From contig BTRK01000004.1 in assembly GCA_036245805.1 (NCBI GenBank), forward strand, positions 38,652,907 to 38,716,906: a stretch of DNA of 64,000 nt. Direction: 5' to 3'. The position numbers and the translations under genes were made by a program. The notes below the pieces were generated by a model. That model was not told where the DNA came from and did no database searches. It saw only the letters and a program-made list of their open reading frames with translations. The stretch comes from Pristionchus mayeri. Taxonomy: Eukaryota > Nematoda > Chromadorea > Rhabditida > Neodiplogasteridae. How positions within the stretch are numbered: the first letter of the stretch is position 1; every line of letters starts with the position of its first letter. Below are positions 10,241-20,759 of the stretch, in pieces.

Positions 10241-11610
10241 TGGACGACATGGAAAATATATCGACATTCCCACGGCACAGAAAGAAGCTGTAATCGAAAA
10301 AAATAGGCATAGGATAAACAGACACAAAGAAGATCCCTCTCGCTCCAGCACATTGATTGTTTTATCATCACAGTCTCTGGCATAAAAAGTAACAATATGT
10401 TGTCTCAGAATCGAAGTTGTGCTAAAAGAAAGTCCTCGACCCAAACCGGTTTCCGGCATGGCTACAGTACTCTCGACAACCTGCATGCAGTCAAGCATGT
10501 CGCTGAGCGAACCTCCGTACGGCATCCCAGTCTACTTCGCGTTCGTTGACTTCAAGAAGGCATTCGACTGTGTGGAGTGGAATGCCTGCTGGCAAGCCCT
10601 CTACGCGTTCGGAGCCCATCCCACCCTCGTACACCTGCTCATTCGCCTCTACGAGTCTTCATCTACACTCATCAGAGTAAACGAGGAACTTGTGCCAGTT
10701 ACTGTGCGAAGAGGAGTCAGGCAAGGGGATACCCTCTCTCCTCGCCTCTTCAATTCAGTGCTCCGCTTAGCAATGAACGACATCGACTGGGAGGCGGATG
10801 GAATTCGAATCGACGGAAGGAACCTTTGCCACTTGGAGTATGCTGATGACGTTGCTCTCATTGCAAAATCTCGGCCAGAACTGGAACGGATGCTAAAGAA
10901 GTTGATAGAAGCGTGCAGTAGAGTGGGACTAGAAGTGAACGCAAATAAGACCAACCTTCTCACTTCCTGCACTACTACTCGAACCCCCATCATCATCAAC
11001 AACATGCAATTCGATTTCGTTGGTTCAGCAACCTATCTCGGAGGGAGAATCAGTCTTCCCCTTGATCATTCCGACGAAGTTGAACACCGTATCCGACTTG
11101 GATGGCTCGCATGGAGCAGGCTCTCGCACTTGCTTTCCTCCCGCCTTCTACCTATCAAGATCAGGAGGAGACTCTAGAGAGCTGCGTAACGTCAACGGTG
11201 CTCTACGGAACTGAAGTATGGGCGCTGCGGGCGAGCGAGAAAGAGAGACTGGCTGTTACTCAAGGAAAGATGGAACGAAAGATGCTGGGAGTAACAATGC
11301 GAGACCACTGGAGGAATGAGCGCGTGCGTGGAATAACGAAGTTGCGGGATTGGATTGAGGAAGGATTGAAAAGGAAAGCGCGCTGGGCCCTCAAGGTCAG
11401 AAGAATGGGAATGGAGCAGCGGAGCCGCGCAACAACCGTCTGGACTCCTTACAACAGAAGCCGTCCCCCCGGAAAGCCCCGCACTAGATGGAGAGACGAC
11501 CTCAACCGAGCTATTGGCCCCCACTGGTGGAGTGCAACCTTTGAAGAATACCGACCCATACTCTTCTGAGCGTTATCGCCTGACAAGATAAATTGATTGA
11601 TTGATTGATG
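10240..11610 (+). mobile_element. 5'-truncated RTE-type LINE (degenerate)
   Basis: The translation matches the reverse transcriptase and C-terminal part of the full-length RTE copy at 43265-46114. It shows FAFVDFKKAFDCVEW, RRGVRQGDTLSPRLFN, LEYADDVALIAKS and ERKMLGVTMRDHWRN. The frame is broken after PIKIRRRL (stop at 11175-11177) and resumes in another frame to the stop at 11567-11569. Upstream of 10419 the similarity continues weakly with in-frame stops and fades at about 10240, so the left border is uncertain. The 3' end has the same short tail as the full element and finishes in TTGA repeats at 11590-11608. Only the 3' half survives, as is usual for LINE insertions. It lies between the acyltransferase and chemoreceptor genes. 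Confidence 0.85.
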
Positions 11611-11658
11611 TTGTCTTTCAAGAGCCGAATCAAACAGAATAACTTTGCAAGGCATAGC

Positions 11659-13105
11659 TCACTCTCTGAATGCGCGTATGTTGAGAAGAGTGATGAATGG
11701 AGCGATTGCTGTCATTAGTGCCACCGGCTGCAATATTTTTTTAAAATGTATGTCAACAAAAAGTGTCTGATTAATAACATTGTATAATACTGTAGAACTA
11801 TTTGGGGAAGGGACGAAACAGTTAAGGTTGGACAAATAGAGCCCTGGAAACGGTATCTAACTTTTTAAAAATAGTTTGAACGTCCAGGTCATTTTAGAGT
11901 TGTTATCCCCAAATTGAGTTGTTTTTTTTATAAAGTTAACTTTGTTGGTTAACCCTCCAATGATCAATTATGAGTTAATTATATGAATTAATTATATACC
12001 GCTAATTTTATGAATGCCGGAAAAAAGGTAATTGCTATATTATTTTCTCCCAGAATTCCAAGTCAATGCTTTCCCGATACTATTTTTTAAAACTATTTTT
12101 GTGGGTGTGTAAATTTCCCATTCCAGAAATTATCATTTTTACTCATGTGATGTCCAACGAATATTTGATCCAGGAATACAATTTCCTTTGTTATTCCTTC
12201 TTGTTTTCTACGAATGTGAGATACAGTGATTTATGACGGTGGTTTTGGATTACAACTAGTGTCACGGAATTCTCAATGCTAACCAGTGCAACTTACCGCT
12301 ATAATGAGGAGTTCGATCAGTGGATGACGGTATATTCCACTCTTTTCCATCACATAGCCAGAAACTGTGACTATGAAGATAATCGGTAGACACGCCTGGA
12401 GGGTTAGAACCTATGAAGAATTTTATAAAAGAACCTTCGAAAGATGTTCATAAAATATTATTTCGTTTTCCCAATTTGAATGATGACAATGTTACGGAAT
12501 TATTACAAATATACTGTAAACATATGAATGTTCTGTCAGACTGACCTTTTCCAGCACCTTGTGCATATTTGATGTCCGATCAGACATCGAGTTTTTCTGA
12601 TCATGAAGGAGCTGGATGACCTGAGTACACTCTGATTGAAAAAAAAATAACTATTTTCTAAAAACATATATTTTCCATTATTGTAATCACTTTTCTTCTC
12701 ACGATGAAAACCACTGCGGTCACCGGCCAGCCAGAGCCCGCAGTATAATATTGAGAGAACTTGAAGAGCAGTCGTGGATGGGCCTTTACGTGGCCTGAAT
12801 GAGTTGTATATTTTCGTAGATGAGCCAATGGCTCACTTTGCATGATAAACAAAACAAAAAAAATCAGAGTCTCACCTTGGACTACGTAATCATCAAGATC
12901 GTAGATCGGAAAGCTTCCCTCACTCATCATCGATTGAGGTCAAAGTGCAAGCCTGTTGAAAAAAAACGTGAATGTGATCGTCGAAATATTGACAAAGAGG
13001 CAGAAATACAGAGGGAACACAAATATTTGATCGAGACATGTGAAAAAGATGACTAACAATTATGAAGATTGGAATGGTGGATATGAGAAGAACAATGATG
13101 ATCAT
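11659..13105 (-). pseudogene. Serpentine chemoreceptor, C-terminal exons (Srd/Str-like)
   Basis: Exons (minus): about 12952-12876, 12794-12703, 12629-12546, 12410-12297 and 11727-11659 (stop TGA). The order fits transmembrane segments 5-7 of a nematode seven-helix receptor. YDLDDYVVQ is followed by a helix ending VTAVVFI. The loop CTQVIQLLHDQKNSMSDRTS then runs into KVLTLQACLPIIFIV, the S-x-x-T...LTLQ-x-x-LP signature. HPLIELLII follows, and PFITLLNIRAFRE closes helix 7. These receptors sit in ciliary membranes of sensory neurons and couple to G proteins. Exon 12952-12876 needs a one-base shift to join TSIDDE to EGSFPIYD. Only one plausible upstream helix (about 13105-13030) is visible and nothing of helices 1-3, so the gene looks 5'-truncated or dead. 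Family assignment within Srd/Str is tentative. The 569-bp intron 11728-12296 holds nothing I recognise. Confidence 0.6.
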
Positions 13106-13435
13106 CGAGAGACGAGACGGGGAGTCACTGGAATGAATAGAGTGATGAGAGATTATTCAATAAATCCATTAATCATGTCAGGAAATAAATGCACAGATGG
13201 CGATGGATATATTTTCGTCATTTGTTTCATTCTACCAGTATTTGGCATACGTTATCGTGTTATTTTGGTATACGGATTTTGTGATTTGTAGCAAAGGAGC
13301 ACATAAATTACACAGCCACAATGACGAGAAAAATCGAAAGACAGGGGGAGAAGTGATTTATATCTTTTTTTGATGAAAATATTAACGTTACGAGTAGAAA
13401 TAACGCTGTTAGAAAGAGAATTCCACAATTAAAAC

Positions 13436-14124
13436 GCGTTCTCTGTAAGAACGGGAAGGGGGTGGCACAATGCTTCAAAGTGGTCGAATCGAGCTGAAAC
13501 TTGGGGTGGGTAACTCTGATGGGTAGGGCACGCTTCCACTGAAATGGGAGTACGGTAGCTCAACTTTTTGATCTACCAAAATCGAAAAATAAATGTCAAT
13601 ATCGAGTGACTTGTTATACATCATTCGAAAGAGCATCAAAAGTTATGCCTAAATCTATGTTTAAGTGAGGATCGGTGCAGTTCCACGCTAATTAGAGCTA
13701 ATTAAGTGCATTTCTGGACAGTTTTCCGGATGAAAGTCATTGATGTCGTCATTAGTACGGAAAATCCTTATGACCAGTGGTCCCATTTATAATTCTCTAT
13801 CGACCTATTAAGTTCAATTTACGAATTTCGAGCACCAATCATGCGCTGCAGAGCATTTTATATCACGCAATCGTCGACCAAGGTTCGAATCCTCCCCAAT
13901 GCATAATTTTTGCCCCTTTTTTTTCTGATCGCATTCTTCACATGAACGTTTCAGACACTCTTGAAGGTTTATTGAATGTTTTCTCATTAGTTTGCTTCGA
14001 ATTTCCTCTCTAGTAGACCCCTCAGGAAGGAGAACCCAAGTTGGAAACAAGTGAAAATCCAGGGATAAAACAGCCCTGGACACAATCGTGTTTTTCTGCC
14101 AAATCCAAGTTGGAAACAAGTATG
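13436..14124 (-). repeat. Interspersed non-coding element, copy A (empty)
   Basis: The reverse complement of this stretch matches, in order, segments at 41923-42036, 42966-43234 and 46216-46533. Copy B is the same element with two further insertions. Shared landmarks are ACTTGTTTCCAACTTGG at one end, GTTCGAATCC in the middle and TTCTCTGTAAGAACGGGA at the other end. No ORF is conserved between copies, so it is non-coding. A tRNA B-box-like word (GGTTCGAATCC) is present, but a folded tRNA is not. Confidence 0.8.
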
Positions 14125-14293
14125 TGGGCGGAGCCTCCTTGGAGAGCTCCGCCTCTTCTTTATCGATTTAATACGGTACATACATAACTTCTCACAGCGA
14201 TAACGATCGATTATATTTAAAATGTACAATAATTGAAGGCTACCGTAAGTGAATACTTCTAAAGATGCATGATAATAGAAATAACGATAATTT

Positions 14294-16649
14294 CTAATAT
14301 TCTCTCTTCGGAACAATTTTTGTGAAGAGAAATCCACCATCATTGCTATAGAAACTGCTGCTCTCAGGATATTCCAGACCATATCCGCTCGAATGAGCTG
14401 CTTCTCCTTCCATTTGCTCCATTAGTGCTTGATCTTCGGCAGCAACATCGAAGCGCTCGGGTCTAAATAGAATATATATATATATTTTATTTTTTCGCTT
14501 TTCACTATATTTCAGTCAATGTATTGACGAATACTAAGCAAACAATTTTTAGTTTCAATTATAAAGTTGCTCCGACGGACCGAACTACAGTAATTCGTCG
14601 GGTGGCAAGTTTCGAAACTAGGTTCTGTTTTGTTGCATTTTCTGCGGGCTGGCTGGATGGGCGCGGTGGTTTTTGGCTCCACGTTCTTCACGTCTTCGAG
14701 TAAGCATGCTTTTACTAAGAAACTATAGCTAGAGTTAGGTAGCAGTAGTTATTTTAGCAGTATAGCTCGAGTATGTTGTGTAGAAAAATTTGTTTTATGG
14801 TCGTCCACTGTGTTCTCCCGCTATTTTGGTGAACCAGTAAAGGAATTTTTTGCTCTAGAGCTCTTTTAACGTTGCGGGAATCCGAGTGCGGCTATTTTTC
14901 TATGCTTAGTGGCAGCCAAATGTTTGGTGACTCTATTTTCGAGATACAATTTAAAAAGGGCATTTTCCGTAATACACAATCAGTTTAGCGCGCATTTTCC
15001 CTTCTTATCATGCGGGTTCGGTGAACGTGAGGTAGAGTGAGCGGATGATTTGGGGAGTAATCATTTGACCCTCTCTTGTTTGCATGATCTCTCGCGCTTT
15101 CTCTATTTTTCAGGAGAGAGAGAGCGCGCAAATTGAGGAGTTGTTTATTTCGGCAACTAGTAGGGATGTAATGCAATGGAAAAGTACCTTCTGAATTTGA
15201 TCTCCAATTTGTCTGCAACATCTCTCAGTTCTTGTAGAGTAATTGGTTGAGTAGATGCTCCGGGCTGAGGTTTGTAATTATTTTTTTTCGTCGAGATCAA
15301 GTACCTTTAGCTTTATATGCTTTATTGACGTTGTGGAAGTGCTATGCGATGCATTGGTGATAAGGAAATACCTGTAATTCTTCCTCCTCCACTCCACTTT
15401 CGTTATTATTTTCAATCCTCTTCCTCTTTAGGGGATTCTTTTCTCTTCTTCGAAACTCCTCGCTAAATCGGACGTGTTAATTATTGCTTAGTGAGGGTAA
15501 ATGGTTGCTTACAAGAAGCCAGCGCTTTGAGTAGTGATAACGTTCTCAATAAAGTTGGCCATTAACGGATACTCTTCTCTTCTGATCCCTGCTACCTCAG
15601 TGAGTAATTCTGAACAAGAAGTGTATCTCGTATTCAATTTGCTCAATAGTAGTGCTAGTGCTGCTTAAATTTATCGTTTTAAAGACATACGCTTAGGACT
15701 CACGCTTCAGCTTAATCTTGAATGCAGGAGGTAACTCGGTAAATTTTTTCGCCCCATCTGTACCAGTCAATTGTACAGCGATTTCCGGACGAGGATCGAA
15801 AATCTAGATTCTATCGGTATAAGGTGTCATTGATAGATGTAGACTCACACTGTGGAGGGTGCCACGAACGATTCTGTCCAATCCAGTCGATGCTTTGCAA
15901 TTGAGACTATTGAATAGATTGTTATCACGATTCAAAGCAGCGAGGTCAACATGCTCATCGATCAGCGGAATTTTTGCAATGATGGCACTGTCGTCTATGT
16001 TCGCAATATTGATGCGGAAATTCGTGCCGATTGTCTGAATACTATTAGTGCAGGGACATCCTAGTTTAATCTAACTCCAGTTCGAGGTTAACTTTTACCT
16101 CGTTTGCCTTGAGTCCTCCAATTGATCTCACTCTCTGGCGGGTGCTTCTTTCTCTTGAGTCGAGAACGTTGAAGTTGTGCTCATTCTACAAGTATATAAT
16201 TCACGTCGTTTCTACGACTGTTTTTGTACCAGCAGCTTGTCACCCATTCGATCAATGGTGTTTATAATCTCACGTTCTTCGTGTGAACGCGCTTCTAAAT
16301 GCGAACTTTACAATTTCGCATTGAGCTTATCTCACCTGAGAAGGCTTTATTCTCGGTATCGATATTATGGAAAAGGATAATGTTTTCACATCGGGATCTC
16401 AGATATTCCTGCATGATAACTTATTTGTGTAGTTTTTTTATTGTGCACTCACTCTCACCGAGTCGGCTGCTTTAGACATGGGCAGTGCTCTTTCATTAGC
16501 TACATTTCTAATAGTTTCAATCATATCAATTTTTTCGCGTGAACCTCTTTGTTCAATTTTTTTTTTCTAAAAGCTATGCTAGTCTAAATGCTTTCTGTAC
16601 AATGAGAATTGGGTACCTTTTTCTTTGACGACGTCTTTCTTCGTTCCAT
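14294..16649 (-). CDS. Unrecognised 11-exon gene, about 361 aa, basic N-terminus
   Basis: The gene can be assembled completely, with all splice phases consistent: 16649-16617, 16566-16459, 16408-16336, 16294-16230, 16185-16099, 16034-15849, 15803-15704, 15609-15513, 15462-15372, 15264-15189 and 14462-14294. The protein starts MERRKTSSKKK and continues with more lysines. The longest exon carries TIGTNFRINIANIDDSAII...KIPLIDEHVDLAAL and DRIVRGTLHSIFDPRPE. A later basic stretch, NPLKRKRIENNNES, looks like a nuclear localisation signal. The C-terminus is acidic and serine-rich (EGEAAHSSGYGLEYPESSS) and ends KIVPKREY. No signal peptide or membrane helix is visible. I do not recognise the family; the two basic patches suggest a nuclear protein (inference). 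The last intron (about 720 bp) is longer than the others. The intact 11-exon structure argues for a functional gene. Confidence 0.75.
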
Positions 16650-16756
16650 AATATATTAGAAATCTGAAGGGTTTATCAAATGCTTCTATGATAATAGATA
16701 ATAATACGATGAAAACGTATTATATCGGAACGTCCTTTTCTGTTTTCTTACACTCT

Positions 16757-17063
16757 TCATTCAGATGTAAATCGGAAATTAAGCGTTAGAAACATAGTAG
16801 CATGACCGGCCAAGGAAACTTTAGCAATTCTAGCGAAGGTAATGCTAGTATTTACAACTTGAACAATAGGTGATCGTGCATCATTCCGTAATTTATAAAT
16901 CATATCACACAGTGGTCTCATAACTACTTCTAATCTGCGCCTGAGGCTGGCTGAAATTGAAGGGTCTGGGAAACAATAGGTTTTCAAGCTATCGAATACA
17001 CTTCTTAGTGCGTTGCGCATGCGTTCTGCAATACGGAATCCAGTGTATTCATAAAGCCTATAC
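16757..17063 (-). CDS. Terminal exon of an unrecognised gene
   Basis: This is an open exon of 102 codons with a likely acceptor (ACGTATAG) at its 5' edge and a stop at its 3' edge. It reads LYEYTGFRIAERMRNALRSV..., then a middle segment ISASLRRRLEVVMRPLCDMI and then ...SITFARIAKVSLAGHATM. It is arginine-rich with an amphipathic, helical look. No family was recognised. It lies 108 bp upstream of the start of the 14.3-16.6 kb gene on the same strand. Its own upstream exons are not obvious between here and the satellite at 17.48 kb, so it may be a fragment, or its 5' part may lie across the array. Confidence 0.4.
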
Positions 17064-17483
17064 GTTGTTATCTTTTTCCATTAATTTCTGCTAAGGCATG
17101 GTAAATGAGAGAGAGAGAGAGCATGCTAATACGAAATTTTGATTTGAGTGAGGACTCGTTGGTTTGTAAATACGAAAAGAAGTGCGAGTGTCTAGTATAG
17201 AGTGATGCTGTATCATTTTGGGGAGGGGGAATGAGAGGAAATAATCGGATGGTAATTTTGAAAGGAGGAGAAATAACATCAAATTTTGAGCTCCCACAAG
17301 TTTCGATTTCGTTCGTTTTCCCAGTTTCTAGCAGAAAAAATCTAATTTAAAATTCATTTTATGGTTCTAGATGACAGGAAGAACACCAATCAAAGGTTTG
17401 AGTCGCTAGCATCACGTGAAGATAAAGACCGAAGCTTGCGGGAATTCAAATTTTGAATCTTCTCTTCTCCTCCCCCCTGAAAA
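17064..17483. other. Satellite-proximal flank, no clear gene
   Basis: Minus-strand ORFs exist (for example one starting at 17297) but lack family resemblance and convincing splice sites. A GA dinucleotide run (17106-17121) and GA-rich stretches precede the array. The first recognisable, degenerate array module begins at about 17484. Confidence 0.5.
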
Positions 17484-20400
17484 AGAAATGGAATGGGTCG
17501 GAGTATGGAACTGATAGAGAGTGAGTGGGCGGAGAGGTCAGAGAAAGAGATGGAATGGGTGAGCATGCGTGTGGTCGGAGAAGTGAAGTGATAGAGAGTG
17601 GGCGGGCGGAGAGGTCAGAGAATGAGATGGAATGGGTGAGCATGCGCGTGGTCGGAGAAGTGAAGTGATAGAGAGTGGGCGGGCGGAGAGGTCAGAGAAG
17701 GGAACTGATAGAGAGTGAGTGGGCGGAGAGGTCAGAGAAAGAGATGGAATGGGTGAGCATGCGTGTGGTCGGAGAAGTGAAGTGATAGAGAGTGGGCGGG
17801 CGGAGAGGTCAGAGAATGAGATGGAATGGGTGAGCATGCGCGTGGTCGGAGAAGTGAAGTGATAGAGAGTGGGCGGGCGGAGAGGTCAGAGAAGGGAACT
17901 GATAGAGAGTGAGTGGGCGGAGAGGTCAGAGAAAGAGATGGAATGGGTGAGCATGCGTGTGGTCAGAGAAGGGAACTGATAGAGAGTGAGTGGGCGGAGA
18001 GGTCAGAGAAAGAGATGGAATGGGTGAGCATGCGTGTGGTCGGAGAAGTGAAGTGATACAGAGTGAGCGGGCGGAGAGGTCAGAGAAGGGAACTGATAGA
18101 GAGTGAGTGGGCGGAGAGGTCAGAGAAAAGAACTGATAGAGAGTGAATGGGCGGAGAGGTCAGAGAAAGAGATGGAATGGGTGAGCATGCGTGTGGTCAG
18201 AGAAGGGAACTGATAGAGAGTGAGTGGTCGGAGAGGTCAGAGAAAGAGATGGAATGGGTGAGCATGCGTGTGGTCGGAGAAGTGAAGTGATAAAGAGTGA
18301 GTGGGCGGAGAGGTCAGAGAATGAGATGGAATGGGTGAGCATGCGTGTGGTCGGAGAAGTGAAGTGATAGAGAGTGGGCGGGCGGAGAGGTCAGAGAAGG
18401 GAACTGATAGAGAGTGAGTGGGCGGAGAGGTCAGAGAAAGAGATGGAATGGGTGAGCATGCGTGTGGTCGGAGAAGTGAAGTGATAAAGAGTGAGTGGGC
18501 GGAGAGGTCAGAGAATGAGATGGAATGGGTGAGCATGCATGTGGTCGGAGAAGTGAAGTGATAGAGAGTGGGCGGGCGGAGAGGTCAGAGAAGGGAACTG
18601 ATAGAGAGTGAGGTCAGAGAAAAAGATGGAATGGGTGAGCATGCGTGTGGTCGGAGAAGTGAAGTGATAGAGAGTGGGTGGGCGGAGAGGTCAGAGAAAG
18701 AGATGGAATGGGTGAGCATGCGTGTGGTCGGAGAAGTGAAGTGATAAAGAGTGAGTGGGCGGAGAGGTCAGAGAATGAGATGGAATGGGTGAGCATGCGT
18801 GTGGTCGGAGAAGTGAAGTGATAGAGAGTGGGCGGGCGGAGAGGTCAGAGAAGGGAACTGATAGAGAGTGAGTGGGCGGAGAGGTCAGAGAAAGAGATGG
18901 AATGGGTGAGCATGCGTGTGGTCGGAGAAGTGAAGTGATAAAGAGTGAGTGGGCGGAGAGGTCAGAGAATGAGATAGAATGGGTGAGCATGCATGTGGTC
19001 GGAGAAGTGAAGTGATAGAGAGTGGGCGGGCGGAGAGGTCAGAGAAGGGAACTGATAGAGAGTGAGGTCAGAGAAAAAGATGGAATGGGTGAGCATGCGT
19101 GTGGTCGGAGAAGTGAAGTGATAGAGAGTGGGTGGGCGAAGAGGTCAGAGAAAGAGATGGAATGGGTGAGCATGCGTGTGGTCGGAGAAGTGAAGTGATA
19201 AAGAGTGAGTGGGCGGAGAGGTCAGAGAATGAGATGGAATGGGTGAGCATGCGTGTGGTCGGAGAAGTGAAGTGATAGAGAGTGGGCGGGCGGAGAGGTC
19301 AGAGAAGGGAACTGATAGAGAGTGAGTGGGCGGAGAGGTCAGAGAAAGAGATGGAATGGGTGAGCATGCGTGTGGTCGGAGAAGTGAAGTGATAAAGAGT
19401 GAGTGGGCGGAGAGGTCAGAGAATGAGATGGAATGGGTGAGCATGCGTGTGGTCGGAGAAGTGAAGTGATAGAGAGTGGGTGGGCGGAGAGGTCAGAGAA
19501 AGAGATGGAATGGGTGAGCATGCGTGTGGTCGGAGAAGTGAAGTGATAAAGAGTGAGTGGGCGGAGAGGTCAGAGAATGAGATGGAATGGGTGAGCATGC
19601 GTGTGGTCGGAGAAGTGAAGTGATAGAGAGTGGGCGGGCGGAGAGGTCAGAGAAGGGAACTGATAGAGAGTGAGTGGGCGGAGAGGTCAGAGAAAGAGAT
19701 GGAATGGGTGAGCATGCGTGTGGTCGGAGAAGTGAAGTGATAAAGAGTGAGTGGGCGGAGAGGTCAGAGAATGAGATGGAATGGGTGAGCATGCGTGTGG
19801 TCGGAGAAGTGAAGTGATAGAGAGTGGGCGGGCGGAGAGGTCAGAGAATGAGATGGAATGGGTGAGCATGCGTGTGGTCGGAGAAGTGAAGTGATAGAGA
19901 GTGGGCGGGCGGAGAGGTCAGAGAAGGGAACTGATAGAGAGTGAGTGGGCGGAGAGGTCAGAGAAAAAGATGGAATGGGTGAGCATGCGTGTGGTCGGAG
20001 AAGTGAAGTGATAGAGAGTGAGTGGGCGGAGAGGTCAGAGAATGAGATGGAATGGGTGAGCATGCGTGTGGTCGGAGAAGTGAAGTGATAGAGAGTGGGC
20101 GGGCGGAGAGGTCAGAGAAGGGAGCTGATAGAGAGTGAGTGGGCGGAGAGGTCAGAGAATGAGATGGAATGGGTGAGCATGCGTGTGGTCGGAGAAGGGA
20201 ACTAATAGAGAGTGAGTGGGCGGAGAGGTCAGAGAAAGAGATGGAAAGGGTGAGCATGCGTGTGGTCGGAGAAGTGAAGTGATAAAGAGTGAGTGGGCGG
20301 AGAGGTCAGAGAATGAGATGGAATGGGTGAGCATGCATGTGGTCGGAGAAGTGAAGTGATAGAGAGTGGGCGGGCGGAGAGGTCAGAGAAGGGAACTGAT

Positions 20401-20759
20401 AGAGAGTGAGGTCAGAGAAAAAGATGGAATGGGTGAGCATGCGTGTGGTCGGAGAAGTGAAGTGATAGAGAGTGGGTGGGCGAAGAGGTCAGAGAAAGAG
20501 ATGGAATGGGTGAGCATGCGTGTGGTCGGATAAGTGATGTGATAAAGAGTGAGTGGGCGGAGAGGTCAGAGAATGAGATGGAATGGGTGAGCATGCGTGT
20601 GGTCGGAGAAGTGAAGTGATAGAGAGTGGGCGGGCGGAGAGGTCAGAGAAGGGAACTGATAGAGAGTGAGTGGGCGGAGAGGTCAGAGAAAGAGATGGAA
20701 TGGGTGAGCATGCGTGTGGTCGGAGAAGTGAAGTGATAAAGAGTGAGTGGGCGGAGAGG

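Noticed and set aside
10181..10525. Minus-strand ORF with a hydrophobic stretch, first taken as a membrane exon of the acyltransferase or chemoreceptor
   Set aside because: It is antisense to the degenerate RTE fragment, whose weak similarity to the full-length element continues through this interval on the plus strand.
12658..12930. Single 90-codon ORF as an independent small gene
   Set aside because: It runs through two introns of the chemoreceptor model; the spliced version gives a better family match.
13840..13915. Possible tRNA gene around GGTTCGAATCC
   Set aside because: The T-arm stem has mismatches, the D-arm loop is too short and no acceptor stem can be formed. It lies in a repeated element.
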